DNA from: Sphaerochaeta sp.
GTDB lineage: Bacteria; Spirochaetota; Spirochaetia; Sphaerochaetales; Sphaerochaetaceae
Direction: 5' to 3'
Assembly: GCA_016342655.1 (NCBI GenBank)
Contig: JAEINL010000009.1
Location: forward strand, 1 to 64,000
DNA length: 64,000 nt
Positions 53,688-63,080 of this stretch are shown here, piece after piece. The notes beneath the pieces are model-generated. The model was not told the origin of the DNA and did not search any database. It saw only the letters and a program-made list of their open reading frames with translations. Position numbers and translations under genes: made by a program. Position 1 is the first letter of the stretch. Every line of letters begins with the position of its first letter.

Positions 53688-53716
53688 GAGTATCGGCCAT
53701 ACCTTGGCCGGTACTC
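53688..53716 (+). promoter_or_regulatory. Intercistronic hairpin dctP-dctQ
   Basis: GAGTA-CGGCCA and TGGCCG-TACTC arms pair with one bulge per side, 19 bp after the dctP stop. It probably reduces permease relative to receptor expression. Confidence 0.6.
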
Positions 53717-53750
53717 TTCATAATCCTCGAAATAATGGAGAAGACCAGCA

Positions 53751-54266
53751 ATGTCAAGGAAGCTTGCCTTAGCGATACGCATCATGGAAAAGACCATCAG
53801 TATCTATTTGCCGGTCATCACGTTCCTGTTTATGTTCATTTCCTTTTGCCTGCAAATCTTCTCCCGCTATTTTCTTAACCATCAGTTCGAATGGACCTAC
53901 GAGTATACCGTCATAGGTTTCATCTGGACCGTCGCATTTGGAGCCTGTGCTGCAAGCAAAAATCGGGAGCATGTCTCGTTCAGTCTCGTTTACGACCACT
54001 TAAGCCAACGGGGCCAGGCGATCATGAAACTTGTCGGCAACACCATCATCATCATCGCCTTCGGCATCATGTTCTATCCTGCCCTCGATTTTATCATGTT
54101 CATGGGAATCAAGACCACACCTGTGCTTAAAGTCCCGATCAGTTACGTTTACGCACCGTTCATTGTGTTCATCATTTTCTCGATCCTGTATATGGTCAAG
54201 GACTGCCTGGTCGCAATCCAGACACTCCTTTCATTCAGGCAAAAAGAACCAGGAGGGTTGCAGTAA
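53751..54266 (+). CDS. dctQ: TRAP transporter small permease, DctQ family
   Basis: A 171-residue membrane protein with four hydrophobic helices. The segment YFLNHQFEWTYEYTVIGFIW near residue 42 is typical of DctQ. It overlaps dctM by one base (TAATG), so the two are translationally coupled. It forms the membrane complex with DctM. Confidence 0.87.
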   Translation: MSRKLALAIRIMEKTISIYLPVITFLFMFISFCLQIFSRYFLNHQFEWTYEYTVIGFIWTVAFGACAASKNREHVSFSLVYDHLSQRGQAIMKLVGNTIIIIAFGIMFYPALDFIMFMGIKTTPVLKVPISYVYAPFIVFIIFSILYMVKDCLVAIQTLLSFRQKEPGGLQ

Positions 54267-55552
54267 TGGACTTATCTTTGTGGATCCCAATCGGAATGCT
54301 GGTGCTGACCTTCCTGCTGAACATCCCTGTCACCTACGGCATGTTGGCCGCAGGCGTCTACTACCTGTTGTATACCGGAGGCGATATTGGACTCATTGTC
54401 GGACAGACTATGGGAGCCCTGTACACTGGCTATGTGCTCATGGCAGTACCGCTCTTCATATTCACCGCTAACGTCATGAACTCGGGCAAAGTGACCGATG
54501 CCATGTTCACCTTCTCCAAAGCCCTCATCGGAAGAAAACGCGGTGCCTTGGCCTATGTGAATATCATCGTATCGCTGATCTTCAGTGGCATGACTGGCTC
54601 CGCCATCGCTGACGCCGCGGGAATCGGCAAGATGGAAATCGAATCGATGGTCAAGGACGGATACGACAAACCGTTCAGCTGCGCCATCACCGCCGCATCG
54701 GCCACCATAGGCCCGATATTTCCCCCAAGCATCCCGTTCGTCATCTACGCCATGCTCTCGGGAACTTCTGTCGGAGCCCTGTTTCTGGGCGGCATGGTTC
54801 CCGGCCTTATGCTGGCACTCGTGCTGTGCATCTATGTGTGGTTCATTTCGCGTAAACGCGATTACCCCAGAGGAGAATCGTTCACCTTCATTGAATTCCT
54901 CAAATTCTCCTTTAAGGCATTTCCAGCCCTCCTCACCCCCGTGATCCTGTTGGTAGGAATCTACACCGGGGTCATGACCCCGACTGAAGCAGGCGCTGTG
55001 GCAGCCTTTTATGCCCTTATTATCGCCCTGTTCGTCTACCGGATCCTCGGCTTCAAAGCTTTGCTCATTACCCTCAAGGACACTGTAATCGGTTCCGGAC
55101 AGATAACGATTCTCACCGGAGCCGCTACCGTGTTCACCTACATTGTAGCCAAAGAGAACATCCCTGCCATGATCTCCCAGTACATCCTGGGCATCACTGC
55201 CAACAAATATTTGCTCCTCCTCCTCATCAATACACTGTTCCTAGTCCTCGGCATGTTTTTGGACACAGCCGTACTGCAGTTCGTTTTCTTGCCCATGGTC
55301 ATTCCCATAGTCAGACTTCTGGGCATCGACATGGTCCATTTCGGCGTGCTGATCTGCCTGAACATGATGATCGGCCTTTCCACTCCTCCCTTCGGCTTCT
55401 TGCTGTTTATAACAGCCGGGATTTCGAACACCTCGTTCGCAAAGATTACCAAGGAGATATTGCCCATTATCCTAGTGCTGTTGGCACTGCTAATGCTCAT
55501 TACCTTCGTTCCCAATATCGTTCTATTCGTCCCTAACAGGATGATGGGATAA
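54266..55552 (+). CDS. dctM: TRAP transporter large permease, DctM family
   Basis: A 428-residue membrane protein with about 12 helices. Family motifs include VPLFIFTANVMNSG near residue 53, SGMTGSAIADAAGIG near 110, and TIGPIFPPSIPFVIYAMLSG near 150. It catalyses sodium-coupled uptake with DctQ and the DctP receptor. Confidence 0.9.
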   Translation: MDLSLWIPIGMLVLTFLLNIPVTYGMLAAGVYYLLYTGGDIGLIVGQTMGALYTGYVLMAVPLFIFTANVMNSGKVTDAMFTFSKALIGRKRGALAYVNIIVSLIFSGMTGSAIADAAGIGKMEIESMVKDGYDKPFSCAITAASATIGPIFPPSIPFVIYAMLSGTSVGALFLGGMVPGLMLALVLCIYVWFISRKRDYPRGESFTFIEFLKFSFKAFPALLTPVILLVGIYTGVMTPTEAGAVAAFYALIIALFVYRILGFKALLITLKDTVIGSGQITILTGAATVFTYIVAKENIPAMISQYILGITANKYLLLLLINTLFLVLGMFLDTAVLQFVFLPMVIPIVRLLGIDMVHFGVLICLNMMIGLSTPPFGFLLFITAGISNTSFAKITKEILPIILVLLALLMLITFVPNIVLFVPNRMMG

Positions 55553-55591
55553 AACAAAACCAAAACCCTTAGCCATCAGGAGGCTACCCCA

Positions 55592-56812
55592 ATGAAAGAC
55601 TATGAACAACTTATCGATACCTACAGCAACATGCTTGGCACCGATTCCCGACAATTTTTAGACAAGGCTGTTGAAGCTATTGTCGAAGCGAAGCTACGCG
55701 GTGGAAACGTCGTCGTCGCCACCGGAAGCGGTCCCAACCTCCATGAAGGGGTCACCACCCTGATCGCCCACCTTATGGACAAGGGAATAATCGACGGAGT
55801 AACCACCAGTTCGGCCGTCGTGGCCCACGAGATGGGCGGGGTGTTGGAAAAGGTCAAACGTATCGTCGTCTCGAAAAGCGAACTTGCCCCCTTGCTCGAT
55901 CCGGACAAACTTCCCCGGGGCGACATCTTCGAACTGACAGTCATGGACAATGACCAGTGGGAGCGTCTGCGCACGGAGATGATCGTCGATGAAAGAATTG
56001 TGGCGATCTGCAAAACCGCAGAAGGCCAAGTAATCATCAAGGCAGCGGGAAATATGGCCTACCCCATGGGACTACGCACGGAAACTGCAGCTAATACAGT
56101 GCTTGAGATTGCACGTGCATGTGGAAAACCCTTCGAGGAAGTCGCAGGCTGGGGGTGTGATACCCAGACCATGCTCGGCATAGGAGCGAAGAAGCACCTG
56201 CCGGTACTGGTGAGCATTCCACAATTGGTGGGAGGCGGATACGTCGGCATCGCAATCGGGGACAGCATCTCCATAGCAGAACGCAGCGCACGCATTGCAG
56301 ACATGCTTGGGTCGGCTGATGTAATCATTGAATCGGCTGTTGCGCTGACTCAGGAAATCCACGACGGTCCGTTCGAAACCTATACCGGCCACGGCATCTG
56401 GGCCAATTGGAACGGAATGCGGACCTACAGTCTCAAAGGCAAGACCTTGATTCGTTTCGACCTCGACGAAAACCTGAAGAAGGCCTGGGACATGGACAAG
56501 TGCGGTGGCAATATCCAGAGGGCAATCGACGAAGGGTTGCCCAAGACCAAAATGTCGAAGATTCCCTTCCGGATGGAAATGTCGGCATTCAGCAGACTCG
56601 AATCGAGTTTCCCCGTCATTGGGGATATTGGGGTCATCTGGCCGATTCTCGCGTACAAGGTCAGCAAGCGTTTGGGTATAGAACTGGATTTTATCTCCCA
56701 CCCGCAACAGACCGAACAGGGCAAGGCCTTCCGTGATTTCATCGTATCGGAGATTCAAGCAATGGATTTACAAGCGATACGGGACACCTCCCGCAACACC
56801 AACTTCAACTGA
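55592..56812 (+). CDS. Conserved protein of unknown function in the TRAP/KdsB operon
   Basis: A 406-residue cytoplasmic protein without signal or membrane segments. Notable segments are VVVATGSGPNLHEGVTTLI near residue 41, TSSAVVAHEMGGVLEKVKRI near 72, GWGCDTQTMLGIGAKKHLP near 188 and VGGGYVGIAIGDS near 212. The first two recall the Rossmann-like core of deoxyhypusine-synthase-like proteins, but I do not claim the family. AGGAGG precedes the ATG. Its place between the importer and KdsB suggests a step on the imported acid. Confidence 0.6.
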   Translation: MKDYEQLIDTYSNMLGTDSRQFLDKAVEAIVEAKLRGGNVVVATGSGPNLHEGVTTLIAHLMDKGIIDGVTTSSAVVAHEMGGVLEKVKRIVVSKSELAPLLDPDKLPRGDIFELTVMDNDQWERLRTEMIVDERIVAICKTAEGQVIIKAAGNMAYPMGLRTETAANTVLEIARACGKPFEEVAGWGCDTQTMLGIGAKKHLPVLVSIPQLVGGGYVGIAIGDSISIAERSARIADMLGSADVIIESAVALTQEIHDGPFETYTGHGIWANWNGMRTYSLKGKTLIRFDLDENLKKAWDMDKCGGNIQRAIDEGLPKTKMSKIPFRMEMSAFSRLESSFPVIGDIGVIWPILAYKVSKRLGIELDFISHPQQTEQGKAFRDFIVSEIQAMDLQAIRDTSRNTNFN

Positions 56813-56826
56813 GAGGACATACACAT

Positions 56827-57570
56827 ATGAAAACAATCGGAATTATTCCCGCAAGGTACGGGTCGTCGAGACTTCCCGGCAAGCCATTGAAGATGATCTG
56901 CGGCAAATCCATGATCCAACACGTATATGAACAAGCCATGAAAGCCACAACATTGGATTCCGTCGTAGTGGCCACGGATGATGAACGGATAATCGCAGCG
57001 GTCAAGGCCTTCGGTGGGGAAGCCTTCCTCACATCGCCGGACCACAAGAACGGCAGCGACAGGATTGCCGAAGTGGCTGCCCATATGGATTGTGACATTG
57101 TGGTGAACATTCAAGGTGACGAACCGCTGATATCACCTGAAATCATCGACGAGTTCGTCCAGGAAATGCTGCAGGACCCGACTCTGGTCATGGTTACTGG
57201 ATGCCATGAAATTCACGATGACCAGGCACTGAAGAATCCGAACGTCGTGAAAGTTGTGACAAACCTTCAAGGCTTTGCCCTGCTGTTTTCGCGCTCGCTC
57301 ATTCCGTATCCACGGTACACCCAACGCTTTGTAGCCAATGAACATATCGGAATCTACGTATATACAAAGGACTTCCTCATGACCTACATCACGCTTGAGG
57401 AATCCCCGTTGGCTGCAACCGAATCGTTGGAACAGATGCGCGCCCTCGAACATGGATATGCTATAAAGATCGTCAAGACCCGTTTCCCCTACAACGCATT
57501 GAGCGTTGACACGCAGGAAGACCTGGAACACGTGGAACGGATCATGTTGGCAAAGCAAGAGGCACTGTAA
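56827..57570 (+). CDS. kdsB: KdsB-like CMP-sugar synthetase, copy 1
   Basis: A 247-residue cytidylyltransferase. The nucleotide loop is IIPARYGSSRLPGKPL near residue 6, followed by VVATDDERI, HKNGSDRIAEV and VVNIQGDEPLISPE, all typical of 3-deoxy-manno-octulosonate cytidylyltransferase, which makes CMP-Kdo. It ends one base into the next gene. A catabolic TRAP operon is an unusual place for it. It may activate an imported 3-deoxy-2-ketoaldonate such as Kdo, or a related nonulosonate, for glycan synthesis. Confidence 0.83.
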   Translation: MKTIGIIPARYGSSRLPGKPLKMICGKSMIQHVYEQAMKATTLDSVVVATDDERIIAAVKAFGGEAFLTSPDHKNGSDRIAEVAAHMDCDIVVNIQGDEPLISPEIIDEFVQEMLQDPTLVMVTGCHEIHDDQALKNPNVVKVVTNLQGFALLFSRSLIPYPRYTQRFVANEHIGIYVYTKDFLMTYITLEESPLAATESLEQMRALEHGYAIKIVKTRFPYNALSVDTQEDLEHVERIMLAKQEAL

Positions 57571-58502
57571 TGGGCAAGACAATTCCAAACGGTATCCATG
57601 TCACCATGGTCACCCCCTTCACCGATGATGATAAGATTGACTATGCAGGGGTCGAACGATTGTTGCAGTGGTACGCCGACCATCAGGTCGACGGCATATT
57701 CGCCCTCTGCCAATCCAGCGAGATATTCTATCTCACGTTTCAGGAAAAAATGGAACTGCTACGGTTCATCGTCAAGAACAAGCCTGAGGGCATCACCCTC
57801 ATAGCCTCGGGCCATACCTCTGACGATATCAAGACACAGCAGAAGGAGGCTGAAGCGATTTCCCAAGAGGGAATTGACGCCTACGTGTTCATCTCCAACC
57901 GATTCGCAGCACAACACGAGGATGACCGGACTTTTCTGCGAAACGCAAAGGAAGTGGCCAAGGCGACTGAGGGCATCCCTCTGGGAATCTACGAATGCCC
58001 CTATCCCTACAAACGGCTGCTCTCCCCTGATGTACTCACTGCCTTGTTGGACATTGGGGATTTCCAGTTCCTCAAGGACACCAGTTGCGACATACAACAG
58101 ATGCAAGCGAAACTGGCGGCCATGTCCGGCTCGAACTTCAAGCTGTTCAATGCCAATTCTGCTACTTTATTGGAAAGCCTGCGCATAGGCGCCCACGGGT
58201 TTTCTGGTGTGATGGCGAACTTCCACCCCGAACTGTACCAGGCCTTGTTCGGCAACTTTCGTACTGACGAGAATCTGGCACAACGGATACAAGACTTTAT
58301 AGGTTGCTTTTCTCTCGTCGAAGGCCAGATATACCCAACCAACGCTAAATATTACCTCGGAACCATGGAAGGTCTGGGATTCGGATACCATACCCGTTCC
58401 AAGGACCCCAAGGAATTCACCCATAATCGACAACTCGAAATCCAGCAGATGTGGGCATTGACTCAAAACTGGAAAAACCAAGATAATATGAAGTTAGTAT
58501 GA
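57570..58502 (+). CDS. DapA-fold aldolase/lyase
   Basis: A 310-residue member of the DHDPS/N-acetylneuraminate lyase family. The Schiff-base lysine is in FQFLKDTSCD near residue 169, and the tyrosine in LGIYECPYPYKR near 141. The usual GTTGE is replaced by CQSSEIFYL near residue 48. It overlaps genes on both sides by 1 and 4 bp, so it is tightly coupled to the two KdsB-like enzymes. It could make or break a 3-deoxy-2-ketoaldonate using pyruvate. Confidence 0.78.
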   Translation: MGKTIPNGIHVTMVTPFTDDDKIDYAGVERLLQWYADHQVDGIFALCQSSEIFYLTFQEKMELLRFIVKNKPEGITLIASGHTSDDIKTQQKEAEAISQEGIDAYVFISNRFAAQHEDDRTFLRNAKEVAKATEGIPLGIYECPYPYKRLLSPDVLTALLDIGDFQFLKDTSCDIQQMQAKLAAMSGSNFKLFNANSATLLESLRIGAHGFSGVMANFHPELYQALFGNFRTDENLAQRIQDFIGCFSLVEGQIYPTNAKYYLGTMEGLGFGYHTRSKDPKEFTHNRQLEIQQMWALTQNWKNQDNMKLV

Positions 58503-59251
58503 CAAAGAAAAAATATATCCTGGGTGTGATCCCGGTCCGCTACAACTCGACTAGGCTACCCGGCAAATCTTTGTGCGATATCTGCGGGAAACCCATGGTT
58601 CAGCGGGTGTACGAGATTGCCTCGTTGTCCACACTGTTGGATGACCTGCTGGTCGCCACCGATGACCAGAGGGTGTTCGACGCGGTCACCAAATTCGGAG
58701 GCAAGGTTGTCATGACCTCCTCCGATCACATGACCGGAAGCGACCGTATCGCTGAAGTAATCGCATCGTACCCATGCGACTATGTGCTGAACATCCAGGG
58801 CGATGAACCGCTGCTCATTCCCGAGATTATCGACGAGGTCATCATATCGCTCGTGACCGACAAGAAACAGGTCATGACCACCAGCTGTTACCGCATTGCC
58901 GACGAATCGCGCATCGACAACCCGAATGCGGTCAAAGTCGTGGTCGATATCGAAGGAAATGCCATGATGTTCTCTCGTGCTCCTATTCCCTATCCACGCA
59001 ACAACGAATACTTCGCCATGTACGAGCACATCGGTATATTTGGATTCCGCAAGGATTTCCTGCTCAAGTATGTCTCACTTCCCAACACCCCGCTGTCCCT
59101 GACCGAATCGCTCGAGCAGCTGAAGGCGATGGAGAACGGCTACCACATCAAGGTCGTGCAAACGAAGTATAACTACAGGCCTCCAAGCGTGAAGAACCAA
59201 GATGACCTCGACCAAGTGGTCCGCATCCTCTCCAACCCGGAACTGTGTTAG
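58499..59251 (+). CDS. kdsB: KdsB-like CMP-sugar synthetase, copy 2
   Basis: A 250-residue paralogue of the enzyme at 56827, with VIPVRYNSTRLPGKSL, LVATDDQRV, HMTGSDRIAEV and VLNIQGDEPLLIPE. Visible identity to copy 1 is about half, so the two may have different substrates or form a heteromer. It begins in the stop of the aldolase gene (ATGA). It is the last gene of the operon and converges on the ROK gene. Confidence 0.83.
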   Translation: MTKKKYILGVIPVRYNSTRLPGKSLCDICGKPMVQRVYEIASLSTLLDDLLVATDDQRVFDAVTKFGGKVVMTSSDHMTGSDRIAEVIASYPCDYVLNIQGDEPLLIPEIIDEVIISLVTDKKQVMTTSCYRIADESRIDNPNAVKVVVDIEGNAMMFSRAPIPYPRNNEYFAMYEHIGIFGFRKDFLLKYVSLPNTPLSLTESLEQLKAMENGYHIKVVQTKYNYRPPSVKNQDDLDQVVRILSNPELC

Positions 59252-59293
59252 CTTCTACGCTTACTGCTGGGCTAGCCACAGTGCGCGAAGTCA

Positions 59294-60550
59294 TCAACTG
59301 AAACTCAGGGACTCGAAGAACTGCGCATTCATCATGAGGCATGCGGCATATGAACAATCGCTCGGTGATGACGTTCCCAATATGATGACTGGAGCCGATG
59401 GATAATCCTCCGGTAAGTACTCGGCGACATACATTTCCAAAAACCGCTTGTACTGCACATCTGTGCTGGTGAACACCCCCGAAAGGACGATGGTCGAAAT
59501 CCCCTCGATCTTGATTACATTGGCCAATGCGACAGCCATCATGTGGATCGCCTGGTCAATCGCCACACGCGCGGCCTTGTCACCTTTGTAACTCTCGGCC
59601 AACACGGCATGGAACAGGTCTGGTTCATGTTCCAACGCGGAATTCCACGTTGATCCTTGCAACTGTGCAGCCTCACTGTACGACTGCAGTAAGCCTTCCC
59701 CGGACACATACGATTGCAGGCATCCCTGCTTCCCACAGGTGCAGGAGGCTCCTGCCACGTCCATGGTCATGTGCCCGAAATAGGTCTTGGGCAAAAGCCC
59801 TTCGGAAGTCTCGCCCGGACCGCGGTACATTGAAAGGCTCAATTCCCGCTCGAACAGGATGAAGATGTACTGCTGTAACGATGAGATATGGTAGCTTCGC
59901 CGTTCGAGGAAATTGAGGACCCTGCGGTCCGAGACGGTACTCACCGGAACCTGTAGGGACGCCTCCAGCACATCGCTGAGCTGCTGGGGATCGACTCGGG
60001 TGCATTCGGGATAGGTTACACAGATCCTCACCAGACTTGACAGTTCCAAGCGAGTTTTCCTGAGGACCTCTTCCACCAGTGGCACGAGCCTTTTGGCAAT
60101 CGATTGGGTCCTCTCGGTTTGGTCTTGGCCTACGGCTTGGGCCGGCATAGCCTCGGTGGCATGGAAAATCTTCCCATCCCGTATGTTCGTGATGGTGATG
60201 TCCACCTCATCGCCATTGAGATGGAGTGCAAGGACGTACCGTACAATACCGCAAATGCCGTACAGAACAGCCTGTCGGCCTCCAGTCGTGGGGGCGTAGG
60301 CGATATTCTCGACGTGTGATTCCTTCTCCAGGTACTTGATGATCCCGAGCACGGTTGGGTAGGTGAGTGAGGACTCCTGGACGAGCGTCTCCATAGAGAC
60401 CGGTTCGAGGTTCTTGACAAGCAAGAGTATGCGTTTGATGTTTTGGGATCGGACGAGTTTGTTGTTACGTTTGGTACCTGGTACCGGTTTTTGCTTCTGC
60501 AAACAATATTCCATGTGCGTTTCAAGGTCGTAGTCTTTATTGATTGCCAT
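59294..60550 (-). CDS. ROK family transcriptional regulator
   Basis: A 418-residue protein with an N-terminal winged helix (METLVQESSLTYPTVLGIIK, about residues 53-72) and a C-terminal ROK sugar-binding domain carrying the zinc motif CTCGKQGCLQSYVSGEG. ATG 60550 with AAAGG upstream is preferred over the longer frame from 60589. It converges on the TRAP/KdsB operon and is its likely repressor; the palindrome at 52540-52560 is a candidate site. Confidence 0.85.
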   Translation of the reverse strand: MAINKDYDLETHMEYCLQKQKPVPGTKRNNKLVRSQNIKRILLLVKNLEPVSMETLVQESSLTYPTVLGIIKYLEKESHVENIAYAPTTGGRQAVLYGICGIVRYVLALHLNGDEVDITITNIRDGKIFHATEAMPAQAVGQDQTERTQSIAKRLVPLVEEVLRKTRLELSSLVRICVTYPECTRVDPQQLSDVLEASLQVPVSTVSDRRVLNFLERRSYHISSLQQYIFILFERELSLSMYRGPGETSEGLLPKTYFGHMTMDVAGASCTCGKQGCLQSYVSGEGLLQSYSEAAQLQGSTWNSALEHEPDLFHAVLAESYKGDKAARVAIDQAIHMMAVALANVIKIEGISTIVLSGVFTSTDVQYKRFLEMYVAEYLPEDYPSAPVIILGTSSPSDCSYAACLMMNAQFFESLSFS

Positions 60551-60795
60551 ATCACTAACCTTTTGTTTTCTTGTATCCATGCTACCCAATTACTTGTACA
60601 CCCTACTGGGAGCAAGGTCAATTATAATGGTACCTTCTATGATTCCTATCAAGTTCCATCTCGTAAGATTTCAAACATACCCAATTCATTCTGAAAGAAC
60701 AAGTTGGGATTATCCTGGAAGGTCTCGATGCTCTTGAAAGAACGACTGGTCTTGTTGTAGGTACTCGCACCAATGAACAGAGATTGCGTGGATGA

Positions 60796-60894
60796 CGCCC
60801 AAGACAGAAAAACCTCCCTAAGGAGGCAACATATATAGAAGACTTTCAAGAAAGTCGAGATTGAACGGAAACGGGCTAGTGCCCTCATTCCTAG
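60796..60894 (+). repeat. Repeat R2, copy D, left half
   Basis: It has the leading hairpin and the first part of the R2 frame up to GCCCTCATTCCTAG, where the IS4-family element is inserted. The right half resumes at 62454. Confidence 0.75.
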
Positions 60895-62453
60895 CTCAAA
60901 CTTCGCACTTGTATCATGAGCTTTTTTTCAGTTGATTTTTCATTAAATCCGGTAGATTATCAATGAACAATTCGGCCATTTCATATAGCTTTTCCTGGAG
61001 ATGGGGTTCGGTCTGGCAAATCTTGTCGATGAACATGTAGAGCATCAGCTCAAGGGCATTTTCAAAAGCAGCATCCTTCATTTCCTCAACCATCGATAGG
61101 AATAGTTCCCCTATGCTCCTTTCATCAGTGCTGATCCTGCGCATGTATGAAAGCATCATGTATTGGGTGAAAACCAATGAGATATGTGCAGTAATCTCAT
61201 CATAATTCAGGGATTGGTTGCCTGTTTCAAGGTTAAGTTGAGACTTACAGTTTTTGAAAAAAACTTCGATTGACCACCTATTCCCATATATAGCAACGAT
61301 CTCCATTTCATCAAGAGAGATATCTGTCGATATGAGGACCAAGAAATCCTTGGGTTTGGAACGGTTTCGGACAAAGACAAGCTTTATCTTTTTCTCATTG
61401 TCATCCTCATCCTTGATGGTTACGATCCTGGACAACAAGAATTTTGCCTTACCTCGTCTCTTCTTCGAAGAATTGAAAATCTGGGTAAAGGTCTTCTTTG
61501 TACCATCCTCACAGGTGTACTTGATGCGACCTTTCTTGGCCATGCAGATAACATCAAACCCCTTTCCCAGGACAGAGAATATCTGAGCAGGCGAGGAAAA
61601 CCAGCTGTCGAACAGCACATACTTTGCCTTGATCCCCGCCTTTATGGCGTAATCGATGAGATTGAGCATGGTAAGCGTTGCCTTAGTCTGTGCCATGAGC
61701 CTTCTATTATAGCCAGGAGTTCCGAAAGGTACCTCGGAGGCTTCATTTATCCGCTGTTTGGTATTCTCTGTGCTCAATGCACACTGGGCAACTGGAAGAA
61801 AGGATTTCCCGTCTGTATACCCGAGGGTAAGCATACGGAACCCTCTGAAATACAGTTGTTTGGCATGGTCATAGCAGCAGGCAAGCAACTCAATCTTCTT
61901 GGCCCGATCCCGTCTGAAGGAACTGTCGTCCAAAACAAGACAACTCCGGTTGGGGATGGTGGACTTCTCCTGTATCGGATCAATTTCGGTCCGGATGATA
62001 ACAGCAGCAAGCAATGAGGTGAACTTGTTCCAGTCGATCTTTGGGGATTGGAGAAAACGGTGAACACAATCCTTCCCTATCTTGTCGGGATTGCTGCTTC
62101 TCTGGTCCTGATTTATCGAGATATTCTTGAAGGCAATGGAATAAATGTAGGCGAAAACTCTCGATACCGGGACACCCCTGAGTTTCCTTGCCCCACACTT
62201 GGATAAAATGGTGAAGATGCTGAATTTCTTGGCAAAACTGCCGAAAGAAGTGGAAAGTATGTCGTCATGGGACTGAAAATCTGTTAGCATGGTGGTGTAA
62301 GCTCCTTTTTGTTGTTGTTTTCTCGTAAAAACATTATACAACATATTGGAGCTTATTTCTATACTAAACAAGCAAATAGAGTAAAATATTTGTATTATTT
62401 TAATATAGTTTCGATACTGGTGAATTCATGATATTCCAAGTGCGAAGTTTGAG
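60895..62453 (-). mobile_element. IS4-family insertion sequence, complete
   Basis: A 1559-bp element bounded by 17-bp perfect inverted repeats, CTCAAACTTCGCACTTG and CAAGTGCGAAGTTTGAG. The 7-bp target TTCCTAG is duplicated at 60888-60894 and 62454-62460. The intact target is seen in R2 copy A (CATTCCTAGGTATG). One transposase gene lies on the minus strand. The short duplication fits the ISPepr1-like end of the IS4 family range. Confidence 0.9.
60914..62290 (-). CDS. IS4-family DDE transposase
   Basis: A 458-residue transposase. The DDE residues are the first Asp in RSCLVLDDSSFRRD, the second in KYVLFDSWFSSPAQIF, and the Glu within the IS4 signature YGNRWSIEVFFKNCKSQL (Y-x2-R-x3-E-x6-K). AAGGAG precedes ATG 62290; a longer frame from 62371 has no site. 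All motifs are intact, so the element may be active. A transposase of this type does not explain PalE, which has no matching ends or duplications. Confidence 0.9.
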   Translation of the reverse strand: MLTDFQSHDDILSTSFGSFAKKFSIFTILSKCGARKLRGVPVSRVFAYIYSIAFKNISINQDQRSSNPDKIGKDCVHRFLQSPKIDWNKFTSLLAAVIIRTEIDPIQEKSTIPNRSCLVLDDSSFRRDRAKKIELLACCYDHAKQLYFRGFRMLTLGYTDGKSFLPVAQCALSTENTKQRINEASEVPFGTPGYNRRLMAQTKATLTMLNLIDYAIKAGIKAKYVLFDSWFSSPAQIFSVLGKGFDVICMAKKGRIKYTCEDGTKKTFTQIFNSSKKRRGKAKFLLSRIVTIKDEDDNEKKIKLVFVRNRSKPKDFLVLISTDISLDEMEIVAIYGNRWSIEVFFKNCKSQLNLETGNQSLNYDEITAHISLVFTQYMMLSYMRRISTDERSIGELFLSMVEEMKDAAFENALELMLYMFIDKICQTEPHLQEKLYEMAELFIDNLPDLMKNQLKKSS

Positions 62454-62708
62454 TTCCTAGGTATGTGTTCTGGATGGAAGCCTTGTACCCATAGATTCGG
62501 GAGAAACGACAAGGTCTGTTCCTGTTTCCCAGGTCCGGTACAAAGGTCCTGTCTTTCAGAACCATTCCCAAACAAACCCTTGGAAGGAAGAGGCTTTTTG
62601 GAGGCAGCGTTCCTTCCGCTTTTTGGTTTGTTGCGTTGATTTAACCCCAAATACATGAAGAAAGTATGCATGAGATATGAAATAAGCATGAATTGTTGCT
62701 GACCATGT
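62454..62708 (+). repeat. Repeat R2, copy D, right half
   Basis: It continues from TTCCTAGGTATGTG to GAATTGTTGCTGACCAT. Relative to copies A and B the 77-codon frame has an in-frame stop (CCCATAG) and a frameshift, so this copy is degraded. Confidence 0.7.
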
Positions 62709-62756
62709 ATTTCTTACCATATCTACACTGCCTAAAGCCCTCCTATATCCCTCTTG

Positions 62757-63080
62757 GTGAAGCACTCTTACAGATGTAAGGGTCTTTACTCTGCTTGGGG
62801 ATGGCGAGTTGCAGGAAGGTATCGTATGGGAAGCCTCAAGGACAAGTTTACAGCCTTTAGGTGTGGGGTTATTGAGCTTTCTGATGGCAATGATATCGAG
62901 CAGGTGGTGGAGGCTTTGGGCAGAACGCCTGTTGCCGGGAAGCCTACCTGTATCCTTGCACATACGCTTAAGGGTAAAGGTGTTTCTTTTATTGAGAATC
63001 AGGTCGGCTGGCATGGAAGGGTGCCAAACGATGAAGAACTTGACCTGGCGCTTGCAGAGTTGCAGGAGAAGAAGATATGA
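62757..63080 (+). pseudogene. Transketolase N-terminal subunit, truncated with internal deletion
   Basis: The first piece reads [20 protein letters not shown], the thiamine-diphosphate binding motif of transketolase. It then jumps with a frame change to [20 protein letters not shown] and runs to the normal subunit end AELQEKKI. The middle, including the usual NxxxLQ segment, is deleted. The N-terminal ~100 residues are also missing, replaced by R2 DNA. It is followed directly by the C-terminal subunit. Confidence 0.75.

Noticed and set aside
56072-56758. 228-residue minus-strand open frame opposite the 406-aa gene
   Set aside because: Product is rich in Cys and His without a family pattern, and the + strand gene fits the operon.
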